Shown: positions 1 through 6,001 of the stretch, piece after piece | Position numbering within the stretch: the first letter of the stretch is position 1 | Layout of the letters: each line of letters starts with the position of its first letter | NCBI GenBank assembly: GCA_001796995.1 | Contig: MGOB01000073.1 | Span: forward strand, 1 to 6,143 | Source of the DNA: Chloroflexi bacterium RBG_16_68_14 | GTDB taxonomy: Bacteria > Chloroflexota > Dehalococcoidia > DSTF01 > RBG-16-68-14 | DNA length: 6,143 nt | Reading direction: 5' to 3' | Translations under genes and position numbers: made by a program | Notes under the pieces: generated by a model | The model's database searches: none | Told to the model about the DNA's origin: nothing | Seen by the model: only the letters and a program-made list of their open reading frames with translations

Positions 1-3
1 TAT

Positions 4-115
4 CCTGAGCGGGGCGCCAGATTCTTCGCTTCGCTCAGAATGACAGAGCGAAGGGCTCAGAATGACAGCCAGCACTCTGTCACGCTGATCCGCCTGAGGC
101 GGAGAAGGGTCTATC
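4..115. repeat. REP-like intergenic repeat with imperfect inverted arms
   Basis: The left arm (19-45, beginning AGATTCTTCGC and ending CAGAATGACA) is imperfectly complementary to the right arm (78-112, beginning TGTCACGCTGA and ending GAAGGGTCT). The 14-mer GCTCAGAATGACAG occurs twice, at 33-46 and 55-68, 22 bp apart. The right arm holds a perfect 6-bp hairpin: TCCGCC at 89-94, loop TGA, GGCGGA at 98-103. There is no credible reading frame. From memory, repeats of the type 'TTCGCT...CAGAATGACA' are scattered between genes in many uncultured bacterial genomes, Chloroflexota among them. Calling this a dispersed element is therefore an inference, since only one copy is in view. It may begin before position 4. 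Confidence 0.55.
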
Positions 116-123
116 GCCTGTTC

Positions 124-173
124 GGGCCCACCCCGCCGGCAGCGCACAGTGCAGCGGACCAAGGGCTGGGCCC
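124..173 (-). terminator. Candidate 3' stem-loop downstream of the leftward gene
   Basis: GGGCCCA (124-130) pairs perfectly with TGGGCCC (167-173). After a single C:C mismatch the stem continues as CCC (132-134) with GGG (163-165). A short inner stem, CCG (136-138) with CGG (155-157), can stack inside it. On the minus strand the structure begins 7 bases after the stop codon at 181-183. No T tract follows in the direction of transcription, so this is not a classical intrinsic terminator. It could be a Rho-assisted end or an mRNA-stabilising 3' structure. Confidence 0.3.
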
Positions 174-180
174 ACCGGGC

Positions 181-1719
181 CTAGGGCGCAGGCGTGGGAG
201 AGGGCGCCGGGGTCGCCGAGGGCGTTGGCGACGGCGCTGGCGAGGGCGTCGGCCCCGGCGTTGGCTCCGGCGTCGGGCTCGGGCTCGGCGTCGGCGTGGC
301 CACCGGTGGAGAGGGTGTAGATTCCGGCGGCGCCGGCGTGGCCTGCGGTGGCGCGGGCGTGGCCTCCGGCGCCGGCGATGGCGTAGCCTCTGGCGGCGCA
401 GGCTGCGGGGGCGCTGACGCCGCCACCGGTGGCGGAGTCGTTGGCGATGTCGGCGGCGCGCCGAGCCGGTACTTCTCGTCGAACCAGTCCCAGGCGATAC
501 GAGAGAGCCTGGCCCCGAAGGAGTACCCCGTGTACTCAGTTCTCGCCTTCTGTGAGAGGTAGGTGATGGCGTACGCCTTCTGCTGGCCGTCGGAACCTGT
601 GAAAGTAACTATCCCCGCGTCGTTGTTCACCCAGCCATCACGGTCCGAGTAGTAGCCGATCTTGTGCGCCACGCTGGCGGATGAGGGCAGCCGCCCCGGC
701 AGAATGTAATTTAGCCCCGCGTTGACCTCCCGCAACTTGGCCAGGGTGTAGGTCGTCCACTCCGGGCTGAACATCTCGCCCCGGTACAGCTTCGCCAGAG
801 CCAGGTTCGCCTCTACCGCCGTCAAGGCGTTGATCTGCGTTCCCGTCGGGTAATAGGGCACCTGATGGAACTCCGACAGGACCATGCCCCAGGAGCGCAT
901 CATCTCTTGGGCCCGCGCCACCCCCGCCTCGTAGCTGGGAAAAACCTTCTGCAGGAACTGCTTGACTTGCGGAGGGTAGCTTCCGCCGATCCCTACCCGA
1001 ATGTTGTAGGCCACGCTCGAAGGGTCACCCCGCCCCGCCTCAAACTCCCCGACCGTCGCCAGGAGCGCGAACAGGTTAATCGTACATCCCGTCTTGTGTA
1101 CATTGTTCCCGCCGACGGAGATCGTCTCTCCCGTCTGGAGGTCGGTCACGGCCACCGCCACCTCGATGCTGCCCACCTGCACCTGATACTCGGCAATCTC
1201 GCTGGCCAGCGCGTCCCTCAGCTCCAGGAACTGGGGCGACGCGTTCGCGTTTTCGGGCCTTGCCGCCCCAGCTAATGGCGACTGAGGCCCTGCCGGTTGA
1301 TCACCGGCGTCGGACGCTGCAGGCGGGTCGCTCTCAGGCACAGCCCCGGCCGTCCCCTCTAAGCCCGGCTCAGGTGTAGGCGTGAAGCTCGCCACTAGAT
1401 CAACTGTGTCGGCACGCGCGCCGACTCCACCGCCACCCACGGCGGCGAACGGCGCCCGCCCCGGCGTGGGCTGCTCCTCGCCCAGTGCTCCCAGGGCTAG
1501 CGCCAGACTGCCGCCCATGACCGCCAGGGCCGCGGCGGCGGCCGCCGCCAGGCCTAAGTGCCGCATCCCTACGCGCTTCGTCTTCTCGTCAGCCAAAAGT
1601 CTCGTTCGGGCCCGCTCCGGGCGGACCTGCCTCCGCACAGATGGAATCGGGAATACCAATAGAAGTAACGCCGAAACCATGGACAAGGATAAGAGAATAG
1701 GGCCAATGCTACGTCTCAC
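181..1719 (-). CDS. Exported class A beta-lactamase-like protein with degenerate active site and Pro/Thr-rich tail
   Basis: This 512-residue protein, read from GTG at 1719, resembles the beta-lactamase2/serine hydrolase family. Its parts in order are: hydrophobic segment 6-24; Arg/Lys-rich stretch 29-53; hydrophobic Ala/Leu segment 55-79; Pro/Gly/Ala linker 82-163; catalytic-like domain about 165-420; and a Pro/Thr/Ser/Ala tail 421-512. By the positive-inside rule the folded domain lies outside the membrane. Recognisable family features are VAVTDLQTGETISVGG (188-203), LAKLYRGEMFSPE (308-320) and AHKIGYY...NNDAGIV (351-371). The SxxK tetrad aligns with C212-T-I-N215, KTG reads K353-I-G, and I cannot find SDN. 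Hydrolysis by the usual mechanism is therefore unlikely, and a binding or structural role at the envelope is possible. GTG 1719 has AAGGGG 11 bases upstream. ATG 1680 (residue 14) and ATG 1566 (residue 52, which would leave a simple signal peptide) are alternative starts. The fold is fairly secure; the function is unknown. Confidence 0.8.
   Translation of the reverse strand: MRRSIGPILLSLSMVSALLLLVFPIPSVRRQVRPERARTRLLADEKTKRVGMRHLGLAAAAAAALAVMGGSLALALGALGEEQPTPGRAPFAAVGGGGVGARADTVDLVASFTPTPEPGLEGTAGAVPESDPPAASDAGDQPAGPQSPLAGAARPENANASPQFLELRDALASEIAEYQVQVGSIEVAVAVTDLQTGETISVGGNNVHKTGCTINLFALLATVGEFEAGRGDPSSVAYNIRVGIGGSYPPQVKQFLQKVFPSYEAGVARAQEMMRSWGMVLSEFHQVPYYPTGTQINALTAVEANLALAKLYRGEMFSPEWTTYTLAKLREVNAGLNYILPGRLPSSASVAHKIGYYSDRDGWVNNDAGIVTFTGSDGQQKAYAITYLSQKARTEYTGYSFGARLSRIAWDWFDEKYRLGAPPTSPTTPPPVAASAPPQPAPPEATPSPAPEATPAPPQATPAPPESTPSPPVATPTPSPSPTPEPTPGPTPSPAPSPTPSATPAPSPTPAP
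184..459 (-). repeat. Low-complexity repeats encoding the Pro/Thr-rich tail
   Basis: This DNA encodes residues 421-511 of the leftward protein. Within it, 286-369 encodes four consecutive heptads, PEATPAP, PQATPAP, PESTPSP and PVATPTP, giving a 21-bp period. An eight-residue relative, PEATPSPA, precedes them. The rest is TP/SP dipeptide repeats (SPSPTPEPTPGPTPSP and similar). Extended Pro/Thr/Ser tails like this usually act as flexible spacers on exported proteins. There is no LPxTG motif and no C-terminal membrane segment, so no sorting signal is evident. Such repeats are prone to changes in copy number and to assembly error. Confidence 0.75.
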
Positions 1720-1781
1720 GCCCTTGTTTGCCCCTTTGTCCTAGCGAATCCTACCTCGTGTCTTCCAGCACTAGCTTTTCA

Positions 1782-1787
1782 GTATAC
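1782..1787 (-). promoter_or_regulatory. Candidate -10 box for the beta-lactamase-like gene
   Basis: Read on the minus strand, this is TATACT, preceded directly by TG. It would start transcription near 1775, leaving a leader of about 57 bases before GTG 1719. No good -35 lies at normal spacing (TCTAAC at 1805-1810 is poor). The better-looking TTGAAA at 1812-1817 is 24 bp away, which is too far. The box overlaps the candidate -35 of the rightward operon, so the two promoters, if real, would interfere. Confidence 0.25.
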
Positions 1788-1812
1788 ACCCCAGCAAACC
1801 TGGTGTTAGACT
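1784..1812 (+). promoter_or_regulatory. Candidate promoter of the glcDEF operon
   Basis: TATACA (1784-1789, four of six matches to TTGACA) is separated by 17 bp from TAGACT (1807-1812, which keeps the key TA...T of a -10 box). The predicted transcript would begin around 1819, right at the GTG (1821) chosen as the glcD start. That suggests a leaderless or nearly leaderless message. It lies in the only relatively AT-rich part of the divergent intergenic region. The boxes match only modestly and no operator could be recognised. Confidence 0.3.
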
Positions 1813-1820
1813 TTCAAGTT

Positions 1821-3269
1821 GTGACAAACCCCGCGCTGATTCGCGATCTCAGACGTGCCGTGGGCGCCAAGTGGGTCCTTGACGCCCCCGAAGACCTCAT
1901 CGTCTACGAGTACGACGCCACCATCGAGCGTGGCATGCCGGAGGCCGTCGTCCTCCCCGATAGCGATGAACAGGTGGCCGCGGCAGTCCGCATCGCCCGA
2001 CGGCACAACGTGCCCGTCACCGCACGTGGCGCCGGTACCGGCCTCTCAGGCGGCGCCATCCCCTGCGACGGCGGTGTCGTCATCGCCACGTCCCGCATGA
2101 ACCGCATCCTGGAAGTGGACCCGGAGAACCGCCTCGCCGTGGTCGAGCCCGGTGTCATCAACCTGGACGTGAGCGAAGCCGTCGCCCCGTACGGCCTCTA
2201 CTACGCGCCCGACCCGTCCAGCCAGAAGGCCTGCACTATGGGCGGCAACGTGGCCGAGAACGCCGGTGGGCCCCACTGTCTCCGCTACGGCACCACTACG
2301 AACCACGTCCTCGGCCTCCAGATAGTCACGCCGGAGGGCGATCTGCTCTGGCTCGGCGACAAGACGCCCGATCCGCCAGGCTACGATCTCACCGGCCTAG
2401 TTGTCGGCTCCGAGGGCACGCTCTGCATCGTCACTAAGATCATCGTCCGCCTCCTGGACCGGCCCCAATCCACCGTCACCCTCCTCGCCATCTTCGACGA
2501 GGTGGATCAGGCGTCGCGCGCCGTCTCCGCCATCATCGGCCAGGGGATCGTGCCCGCCGCGCTGGAGATGATGGACCGCAACACTATGCGGGCCGTTGAG
2601 GAGGCAGTCCATGCCGGCTACCCGCCGGACGCCGGCGCCGTCCTCCTCATCGAGGTCGACGGCCTCGAAGAGGAGACCCGCGAGCAGGCGGACTCCGTGC
2701 GCGCCCTGTGCGATGAGCTGGGCGCCCGCGAGCTGCGCATCGGCTTCTCGCTGGAGGATCGGGAGAGGCTGTGGGCCGGGCGCAAGGGGGCCCTGGGCGC
2801 GCTGGGACGCCTCGCGCCGTCCTACTACATCCTGGACGGCGTCGTCCCCCGCACCAAGCTCCCCGCCGTCCTCCGCGGCGTCTACGAGGCCTGCGACCGC
2901 TTCGGCTTTCAGGTGGCCAACGTCTTCCACGCCGGCGACGGCAACCTCCACCCCAACATCCTGTTCGACGAGCGCGTCCCCGGCGCAACGCAGCGGGTCC
3001 TGGACCTCGGCGCTGTGATCATGCGCCTGTGCGTCGATGCGGGGGGCACCATCACCGGCGAGCACGGCGTGGGCTACGAGAAGCGCAACTACATGTCATG
3101 GATCTTCTCCGAGGATGACCTGGAGGTCATGGGCCGCGTCAAGCTGGCTTTCGGCACCGGAGGCGCCTTCAACCCCGGCAAGGTGTTCCCCTCGTCCAAG
3201 GGCTGCGGCGAGGTCTCCTCCCGAATGAAGGGCGCCATCGCCAAGGCCGGGCCCGACGCCTACGTCTAG
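1821..3269 (+). CDS. glcD: Glycolate (2-hydroxyacid) dehydrogenase FAD-binding subunit GlcD
   Basis: This is the FAD-linked subunit that oxidises glycolate to glyoxylate. From GTG 1821 it has 482 residues, close to E. coli GlcD (about 499), and it aligns along its whole length with that protein. The FAD_binding_4 (PCMH-type) domain spans about 39-180, with RGAGTGLSGGA at 69-79, PDPSSQ at 130-135 and GGNVAENAGG at 141-150. The FAD-oxidase C-terminal domain spans about 214-456, with HAGDGNLHP at 370-378, GEHG at 413-416 and NPGK at 451-454; the His residues of these motifs are the expected substrate/metal-site residues. The frame is open back to TTG 1728, but the first 31 codons there have no family similarity. 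GTG 1821 and GTG 1803 are the plausible starts, and neither has a clear Shine-Dalgarno. It is the first gene of glcDEF. D-lactate dehydrogenases share this fold, so the exact substrate is inferred from the presence of GlcE and GlcF. Confidence 0.92.
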   Translation: MTNPALIRDLRRAVGAKWVLDAPEDLIVYEYDATIERGMPEAVVLPDSDEQVAAAVRIARRHNVPVTARGAGTGLSGGAIPCDGGVVIATSRMNRILEVDPENRLAVVEPGVINLDVSEAVAPYGLYYAPDPSSQKACTMGGNVAENAGGPHCLRYGTTTNHVLGLQIVTPEGDLLWLGDKTPDPPGYDLTGLVVGSEGTLCIVTKIIVRLLDRPQSTVTLLAIFDEVDQASRAVSAIIGQGIVPAALEMMDRNTMRAVEEAVHAGYPPDAGAVLLIEVDGLEEETREQADSVRALCDELGARELRIGFSLEDRERLWAGRKGALGALGRLAPSYYILDGVVPRTKLPAVLRGVYEACDRFGFQVANVFHAGDGNLHPNILFDERVPGATQRVLDLGAVIMRLCVDAGGTITGEHGVGYEKRNYMSWIFSEDDLEVMGRVKLAFGTGGAFNPGKVFPSSKGCGEVSSRMKGAIAKAGPDAYV

Positions 3270-3304
3270 AGCGATGCGGGGCACCTATCGAGAAAGATCA
3301 GTGG

Positions 3305-3343
3305 GACAGGCTGAAGCCTGTCGCTGTCAGCCTGAAGGCTGAC
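3305..3343. repeat. Two tandem perfect hairpins with TGAA loops in the glcD-glcE gap
   Basis: Hairpin 1 is GACAGGC (3305-3311), loop TGAA, GCCTGTC (3316-3322). Hairpin 2 is GTCAGCC (3326-3332), loop TGAA, GGCTGAC (3337-3343). Both have perfect 7-bp stems and are 3 bases apart. No T tract follows and glcE begins 17 bases later, so termination is not expected. They could be a REP-type dispersed element, an RNA-processing or stability site that sets the ratio of glcD to glcEF, or both. The rest of the 90-bp gap (3270-3359) shows nothing else. Confidence 0.7.
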
Positions 3344-3359
3344 CCGCCGAAACAAGACT

Positions 3360-4661
3360 ATGGTCAAGCAGACGTCCCTCATCAGCCGCCTGCAGTCCAT
3401 CGCCGGCGCAGACGGAGTGACGCCAGCGGCGAAACTGTCTGCCTTCGCCGTGGACGGCCTGACGCCGCAGGCGGCGGTGGCGCCGTCCACCTACGAGCAG
3501 GTCGCCGAGGTGATGAGCTACGCCCATGCGGAGGAGCTGGCCGTCATCCCCTGGGGCGGCGGTAGCCACATGCACATCGGAAACCTCCCCAGCCGCTACG
3601 ATATCGCCCTCAGCCTGTCGCGACTCGACCAGATTGTGGAGCATGAGCCCGCCGACCTCACCGTCACCTGCCAGGCCGGCATCACTCTGGCGGCGCTCCA
3701 GCGGCGCTTGCGGCCAGACGGGCAACTGGTCCCCCTGGATTCTGCGTCCGCAGAGCGAGCCACGATAGGCGGCCTCCTTGCCGTGAACGCCTCCGGGGCA
3801 TCCCGCCACGCCCACGGCGCCCTCCGCGACTTCACGATCGGCCTGCGCGTGGTCACGGGGGACGGCCGCCTCACCAGGGCAGGCGGACGAGTGGTCAAGA
3901 ACGTGGCCGGATACGACCTCTGCAAGCTCTACGTCGGCTCGCTGGGCACCCTCGGAGTGATCGTGGAGGCCACCTTCAAGCTGGCGCCCCTGCCCAGGGC
4001 CCAGCGCACCGCCATCACCACTTTCGACTCGGCCGCCCGCGCCTGCGCCTTCGCCGCCGAACTGCAGCGCCGCGGCCTCAGCCTACGCTCCCTCCAGCTC
4101 CTCAACCCTGCCGCCGCTTCCGGCGCAGATCTGCCCGTCTCAGTGCGGTCCTTCGCTCTCGTCCTCGCCCTGGCCGGCACTCCCCAGGCGGTGGAGCGCT
4201 CTCACCGCGAGATCATCGACCTGGCCAGGGAGAGCGCCGCGGGCATGGCCCCAGTCGACGGCGCCGATAAGCTCGAAGACAGCCTGCGTCAGTCGGCGTC
4301 ACCAGACGCCTCCGCCCTGCTCTGCAAGGCCACCGCTCTGCCCTCGCGGTTGCCCGCCCTCATCGAGGCGTTCGAGGCCGTGGGGGGATCGCCCAGCGTC
4401 ATCGCTCTCCCCACCGTCGGAATCCTCCACGCATCCTGGCCAACTGTCGATGACGTCGAGGACACGGTCCGGGGCGTCCGCGATGCGACCGCCGGCGTTG
4501 GTGGCTCGCTCGTCATCGAGGTATGCCCCCGGGACCTCAAGCGCAGCCTGGACGTCTTCCCCGACGTGTCGGGACCATCGTTCGACCTCATGCGCCGCGT
4601 CAAGCGGGAGTTCGACCCGGCAGGCATCCTCAGCCCCGGACGCTTCCTGGGGAGGCTCTGA
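3360..4661 (+). CDS. glcE: Glycolate dehydrogenase FAD-binding subunit GlcE
   Basis: This 433-residue protein is the second FAD-domain subunit of the GlcDEF complex. FAD_binding_4 motifs fill the N-terminal half: WGGGSH at 65-70, TIGGLLAVNASGASRHAHGA at 135-154 leading into RDFTIG, GGRVVKNVAGYDLCKLY at 175-191 and GSLGTLGVI at 193-201. The C-terminus ends in FDPAGILSPGRF (418-429), the usual close of the family. It is longer than E. coli GlcE (about 350), the extra length lying in a variable middle and C-terminal region (about 215-400). It lacks the HAGDGN and GEHG motifs of GlcD, as expected for a partner subunit. ATG 3360 is the first start after an in-frame stop at 3333-3335. The upstream sequence (CCGAAACAAGACT) has no good Shine-Dalgarno, so efficient translation is not obvious. 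Its stop codon shares one base with the glcF start. Confidence 0.9.
   Translation: MVKQTSLISRLQSIAGADGVTPAAKLSAFAVDGLTPQAAVAPSTYEQVAEVMSYAHAEELAVIPWGGGSHMHIGNLPSRYDIALSLSRLDQIVEHEPADLTVTCQAGITLAALQRRLRPDGQLVPLDSASAERATIGGLLAVNASGASRHAHGALRDFTIGLRVVTGDGRLTRAGGRVVKNVAGYDLCKLYVGSLGTLGVIVEATFKLAPLPRAQRTAITTFDSAARACAFAAELQRRGLSLRSLQLLNPAAASGADLPVSVRSFALVLALAGTPQAVERSHREIIDLARESAAGMAPVDGADKLEDSLRQSASPDASALLCKATALPSRLPALIEAFEAVGGSPSVIALPTVGILHASWPTVDDVEDTVRGVRDATAGVGGSLVIEVCPRDLKRSLDVFPDVSGPSFDLMRRVKREFDPAGILSPGRFLGRL
4649..4655 (+). promoter_or_regulatory. Ribosome binding site that fixes the glcF start
   Basis: GGGGAGG ends 5 bases before ATG 4661 and lies inside the last codons of glcE. It is the strongest Shine-Dalgarno in the operon. 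It supports ATG 4661 over the upstream open frame, which reaches back to 4523 but encodes 46 residues unlike any GlcF N-terminus. The TGATG overlap suggests translational coupling of glcE and glcF. Confidence 0.75.
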
Positions 4662-5980
4662 TGGATCGACCGGCGGGCTTCTCCGGCCCCTTCGTCCGCC
4701 AGAGGCGGATCAGGGCAGGTCCCAACGCGGTCTCCGATGCCGACCTCTCCCGGTGCGTCCATTGCGGCCTCTGCCTCCAGCACTGCCCCACTTACACCGA
4801 GACGGGCTTGGAGACGGAGTCCCCCCGCGGACGGCTCTACCTCATCAAAGCCATCGCCGAGGGGCGGATCGAGGCCACTCCCACCGCCGTCGGCCACCTG
4901 GACCTCTGCCTCCAGTGCCGCAACTGCGAGGCTGTCTGCCCCTCCGGCGTCCCTTACGGACGCATCATGGAGGGCGCGCGGGCGGAGGTCCTGGCCAACG
5001 GCAGGACACCCCTGGCCTGGCGCCTGCGCACCCTCTTCCTCCGAGAGGTCATCGCCCGACCCGGCCGCATGGCCGCCCTGGCCGCCTGCCTCCGCCTCTA
5101 CCGCGCCTCCGGCCTCCGCTGGCTGGCTGAGCGCGTCCCCTACGTACGCGACCGCGTGGTGCTGGCGCCCACCGTCTCCGGGCCCACCTTCCCGCCGAAG
5201 GCGGGCGTCCTCGGCCGACCTCAGGACAAGGCGCGAGGGCGCGTCGCCCTGCTCACCGGCTGCATCATGCCCCACGCCTTCGGCCGCGTGCACGAGGCCA
5301 CCGTGCGCGTCCTGGCCCGCAACGGCTTCGAGGTGGTGGCGCCGCCCGGCCAGCTCTGTTGCGGCGCCCTCCACACCCATAGCGGCGACCGCCCCACGGC
5401 CCGCGCCCTCGCCCGCCGCAACGTCGACGCCTTCGTCGAGGCCAACGCCGACGCTATCGTCGTCAACTCCGCCGGCTGCGGCTCCACGATGAAGGAGTAC
5501 GGCGAGCTCCTGGCCGACGACCCCGAATACGCCGACAAGGCGGAACGCCTTGCTGGGCTGGTCAAGGACGTAACGGAGCTCCTGGCCGGGCTGCCCCTCG
5601 AGCCGCCTTCCGGCCGGGTGGAGGCCCTGGTCACATACCAGGACCCCTGCCACCTGGCCCACGCCCAGCGCATCTCCAGCGCCCCTCGATATCTCTTGTC
5701 CGCCATCCCCGGCCTGCGCCTGGTGGAGATGGCGCGGCCCGACCGCTGCTGTGGCGGCGCCGGCGTCTACTCCCTGGCCCACCGCGACATGTCCCTGGAC
5801 CTCCTGGACGGCAAGATTCAGGATGTCGCCGCGACCGGCGCGACCATGATCGCTACCGCCAACCCGGGCTGCATGGCGCAGCTTGAGGCCGGCCTGCGCC
5901 GGTACCGGCTGCCCGGCCGCGTCGTCCACGTCGTCGAGCTGCTGGACGAGGCTTACGGGCGCTCACCCGACGGCGTATAA
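4661..5980 (+). CDS. glcF: Glycolate dehydrogenase iron-sulfur subunit GlcF
   Basis: This 439-residue protein (E. coli GlcF about 407) should carry electrons from the GlcD/GlcE flavins towards the quinone pool at the membrane. Two 4Fe-4S ferredoxin motifs are intact: C32-x2-C35-x2-C38-x3-C42-P and C83-x2-C86-x2-C89-x3-C93-P, the latter within the family sequence CRNCEAVCPSGVPYGR. Two CCG (DUF224) domains follow. The first has C201, CCG at 233-235 and GCG around C273. The second has DPC at C330, CCGG at 363-366 and NPGC at C404. This cysteine layout is shared with GlpC and HdrB-type proteins, but position after glcD and glcE and similarity to E. coli GlcF along the length make the call firm. 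No membrane helix is evident. Residues 11-20 are encoded by a palindrome related to the repeat at the window's left end. Confidence 0.93.
   Translation: MDRPAGFSGPFVRQRRIRAGPNAVSDADLSRCVHCGLCLQHCPTYTETGLETESPRGRLYLIKAIAEGRIEATPTAVGHLDLCLQCRNCEAVCPSGVPYGRIMEGARAEVLANGRTPLAWRLRTLFLREVIARPGRMAALAACLRLYRASGLRWLAERVPYVRDRVVLAPTVSGPTFPPKAGVLGRPQDKARGRVALLTGCIMPHAFGRVHEATVRVLARNGFEVVAPPGQLCCGALHTHSGDRPTARALARRNVDAFVEANADAIVVNSAGCGSTMKEYGELLADDPEYADKAERLAGLVKDVTELLAGLPLEPPSGRVEALVTYQDPCHLAHAQRISSAPRYLLSAIPGLRLVEMARPDRCCGGAGVYSLAHRDMSLDLLDGKIQDVAATGATMIATANPGCMAQLEAGLRRYRLPGRVVHVVELLDEAYGRSPDGV
4695..4713. repeat. Palindrome inside glcF matching the left-end repeat
   Basis: TCCGCC (4695-4700), loop AGA, GGCGGA (4704-4709), then TCAG. 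The reverse complement of 85-103 in the left-end repeat is TCCGCCTCAGGCGGATCAG, so the two agree at 17 of 19 bases, differing only within the loop. Here the sequence is translated, giving VRQRRIR-type residues (about 12-18) of the poorly conserved GlcF N-terminus ahead of the first ferredoxin motif. It may be an inserted repeat core tolerated in frame, or a chance resemblance between short GC palindromes. Confidence 0.45.
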
Positions 5981-5981
5981 T
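5976..5981 (+). promoter_or_regulatory. Candidate -10 box over the glcF stop codon
   Basis: This is a perfect TATAAT whose TAA is the glcF stop codon. In such GC-rich DNA the hexamer stands out. A start near 5988 would leave a leader of about 14 bases ending at the Shine-Dalgarno and ATG of the next gene. The -35 at 17-bp spacing, TTACGG (5953-5958), is poor, so the promoter would be weak, activator-dependent or read by another sigma factor. The hexamer may also simply be the codons GTA-TAA plus one base. Confidence 0.35.
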
Positions 5982-6001
5982 TCCCGCGCAGGGGAATGGC
6001 C

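Noticed and set aside
1..180. CRISPR array or tRNA gene in the left non-coding region
   Set aside because: There are only two copies of a 14-mer at 22-bp spacing, with no repeat-spacer series, and no cloverleaf could be drawn.
40..562. Rightward frames of 122-125 codons that are Arg- or Gly/Val-rich
   Set aside because: They are the complement of the Pro/Thr-rich repeat DNA of the leftward gene; their monotonous composition reflects that repeat and not a protein family.
181..1719. Annotation as an active beta-lactamase or antibiotic resistance gene
   Set aside because: The SxxK, SDN and KTG motifs are all altered or missing, so resistance by hydrolysis is not supported.
1728..1820. N-terminal extension of glcD from TTG 1728
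   Set aside because: The 31 extra residues are unlike GlcD family N-termini, fill the divergent promoter region and have no ribosome binding site.
2397..3065. A 222-codon open frame antisense to glcD
   Set aside because: It is a shadow of glcD in GC-rich DNA, with no family features and no ribosome binding site that I could support.
3305..3343. Intrinsic terminator between glcD and glcE
   Set aside because: No T tract follows either hairpin, and the same complex's next subunit gene begins 17 bases downstream.
4523..4660. N-terminal extension of glcF from 4523
   Set aside because: It overlaps the end of glcE in another frame, reads Pro/Arg-rich, and ATG 4661 has a strong Shine-Dalgarno at proper spacing.
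4289..5929. A 546-codon open frame antisense to glcE and glcF
   Set aside because: It lies opposite genes whose cysteine and FAD motifs are intact. Its composition (Gly/Ala/Val/Asp-rich, no domain I recognise) is what the complement of GC-rich, C-ended codons produces.
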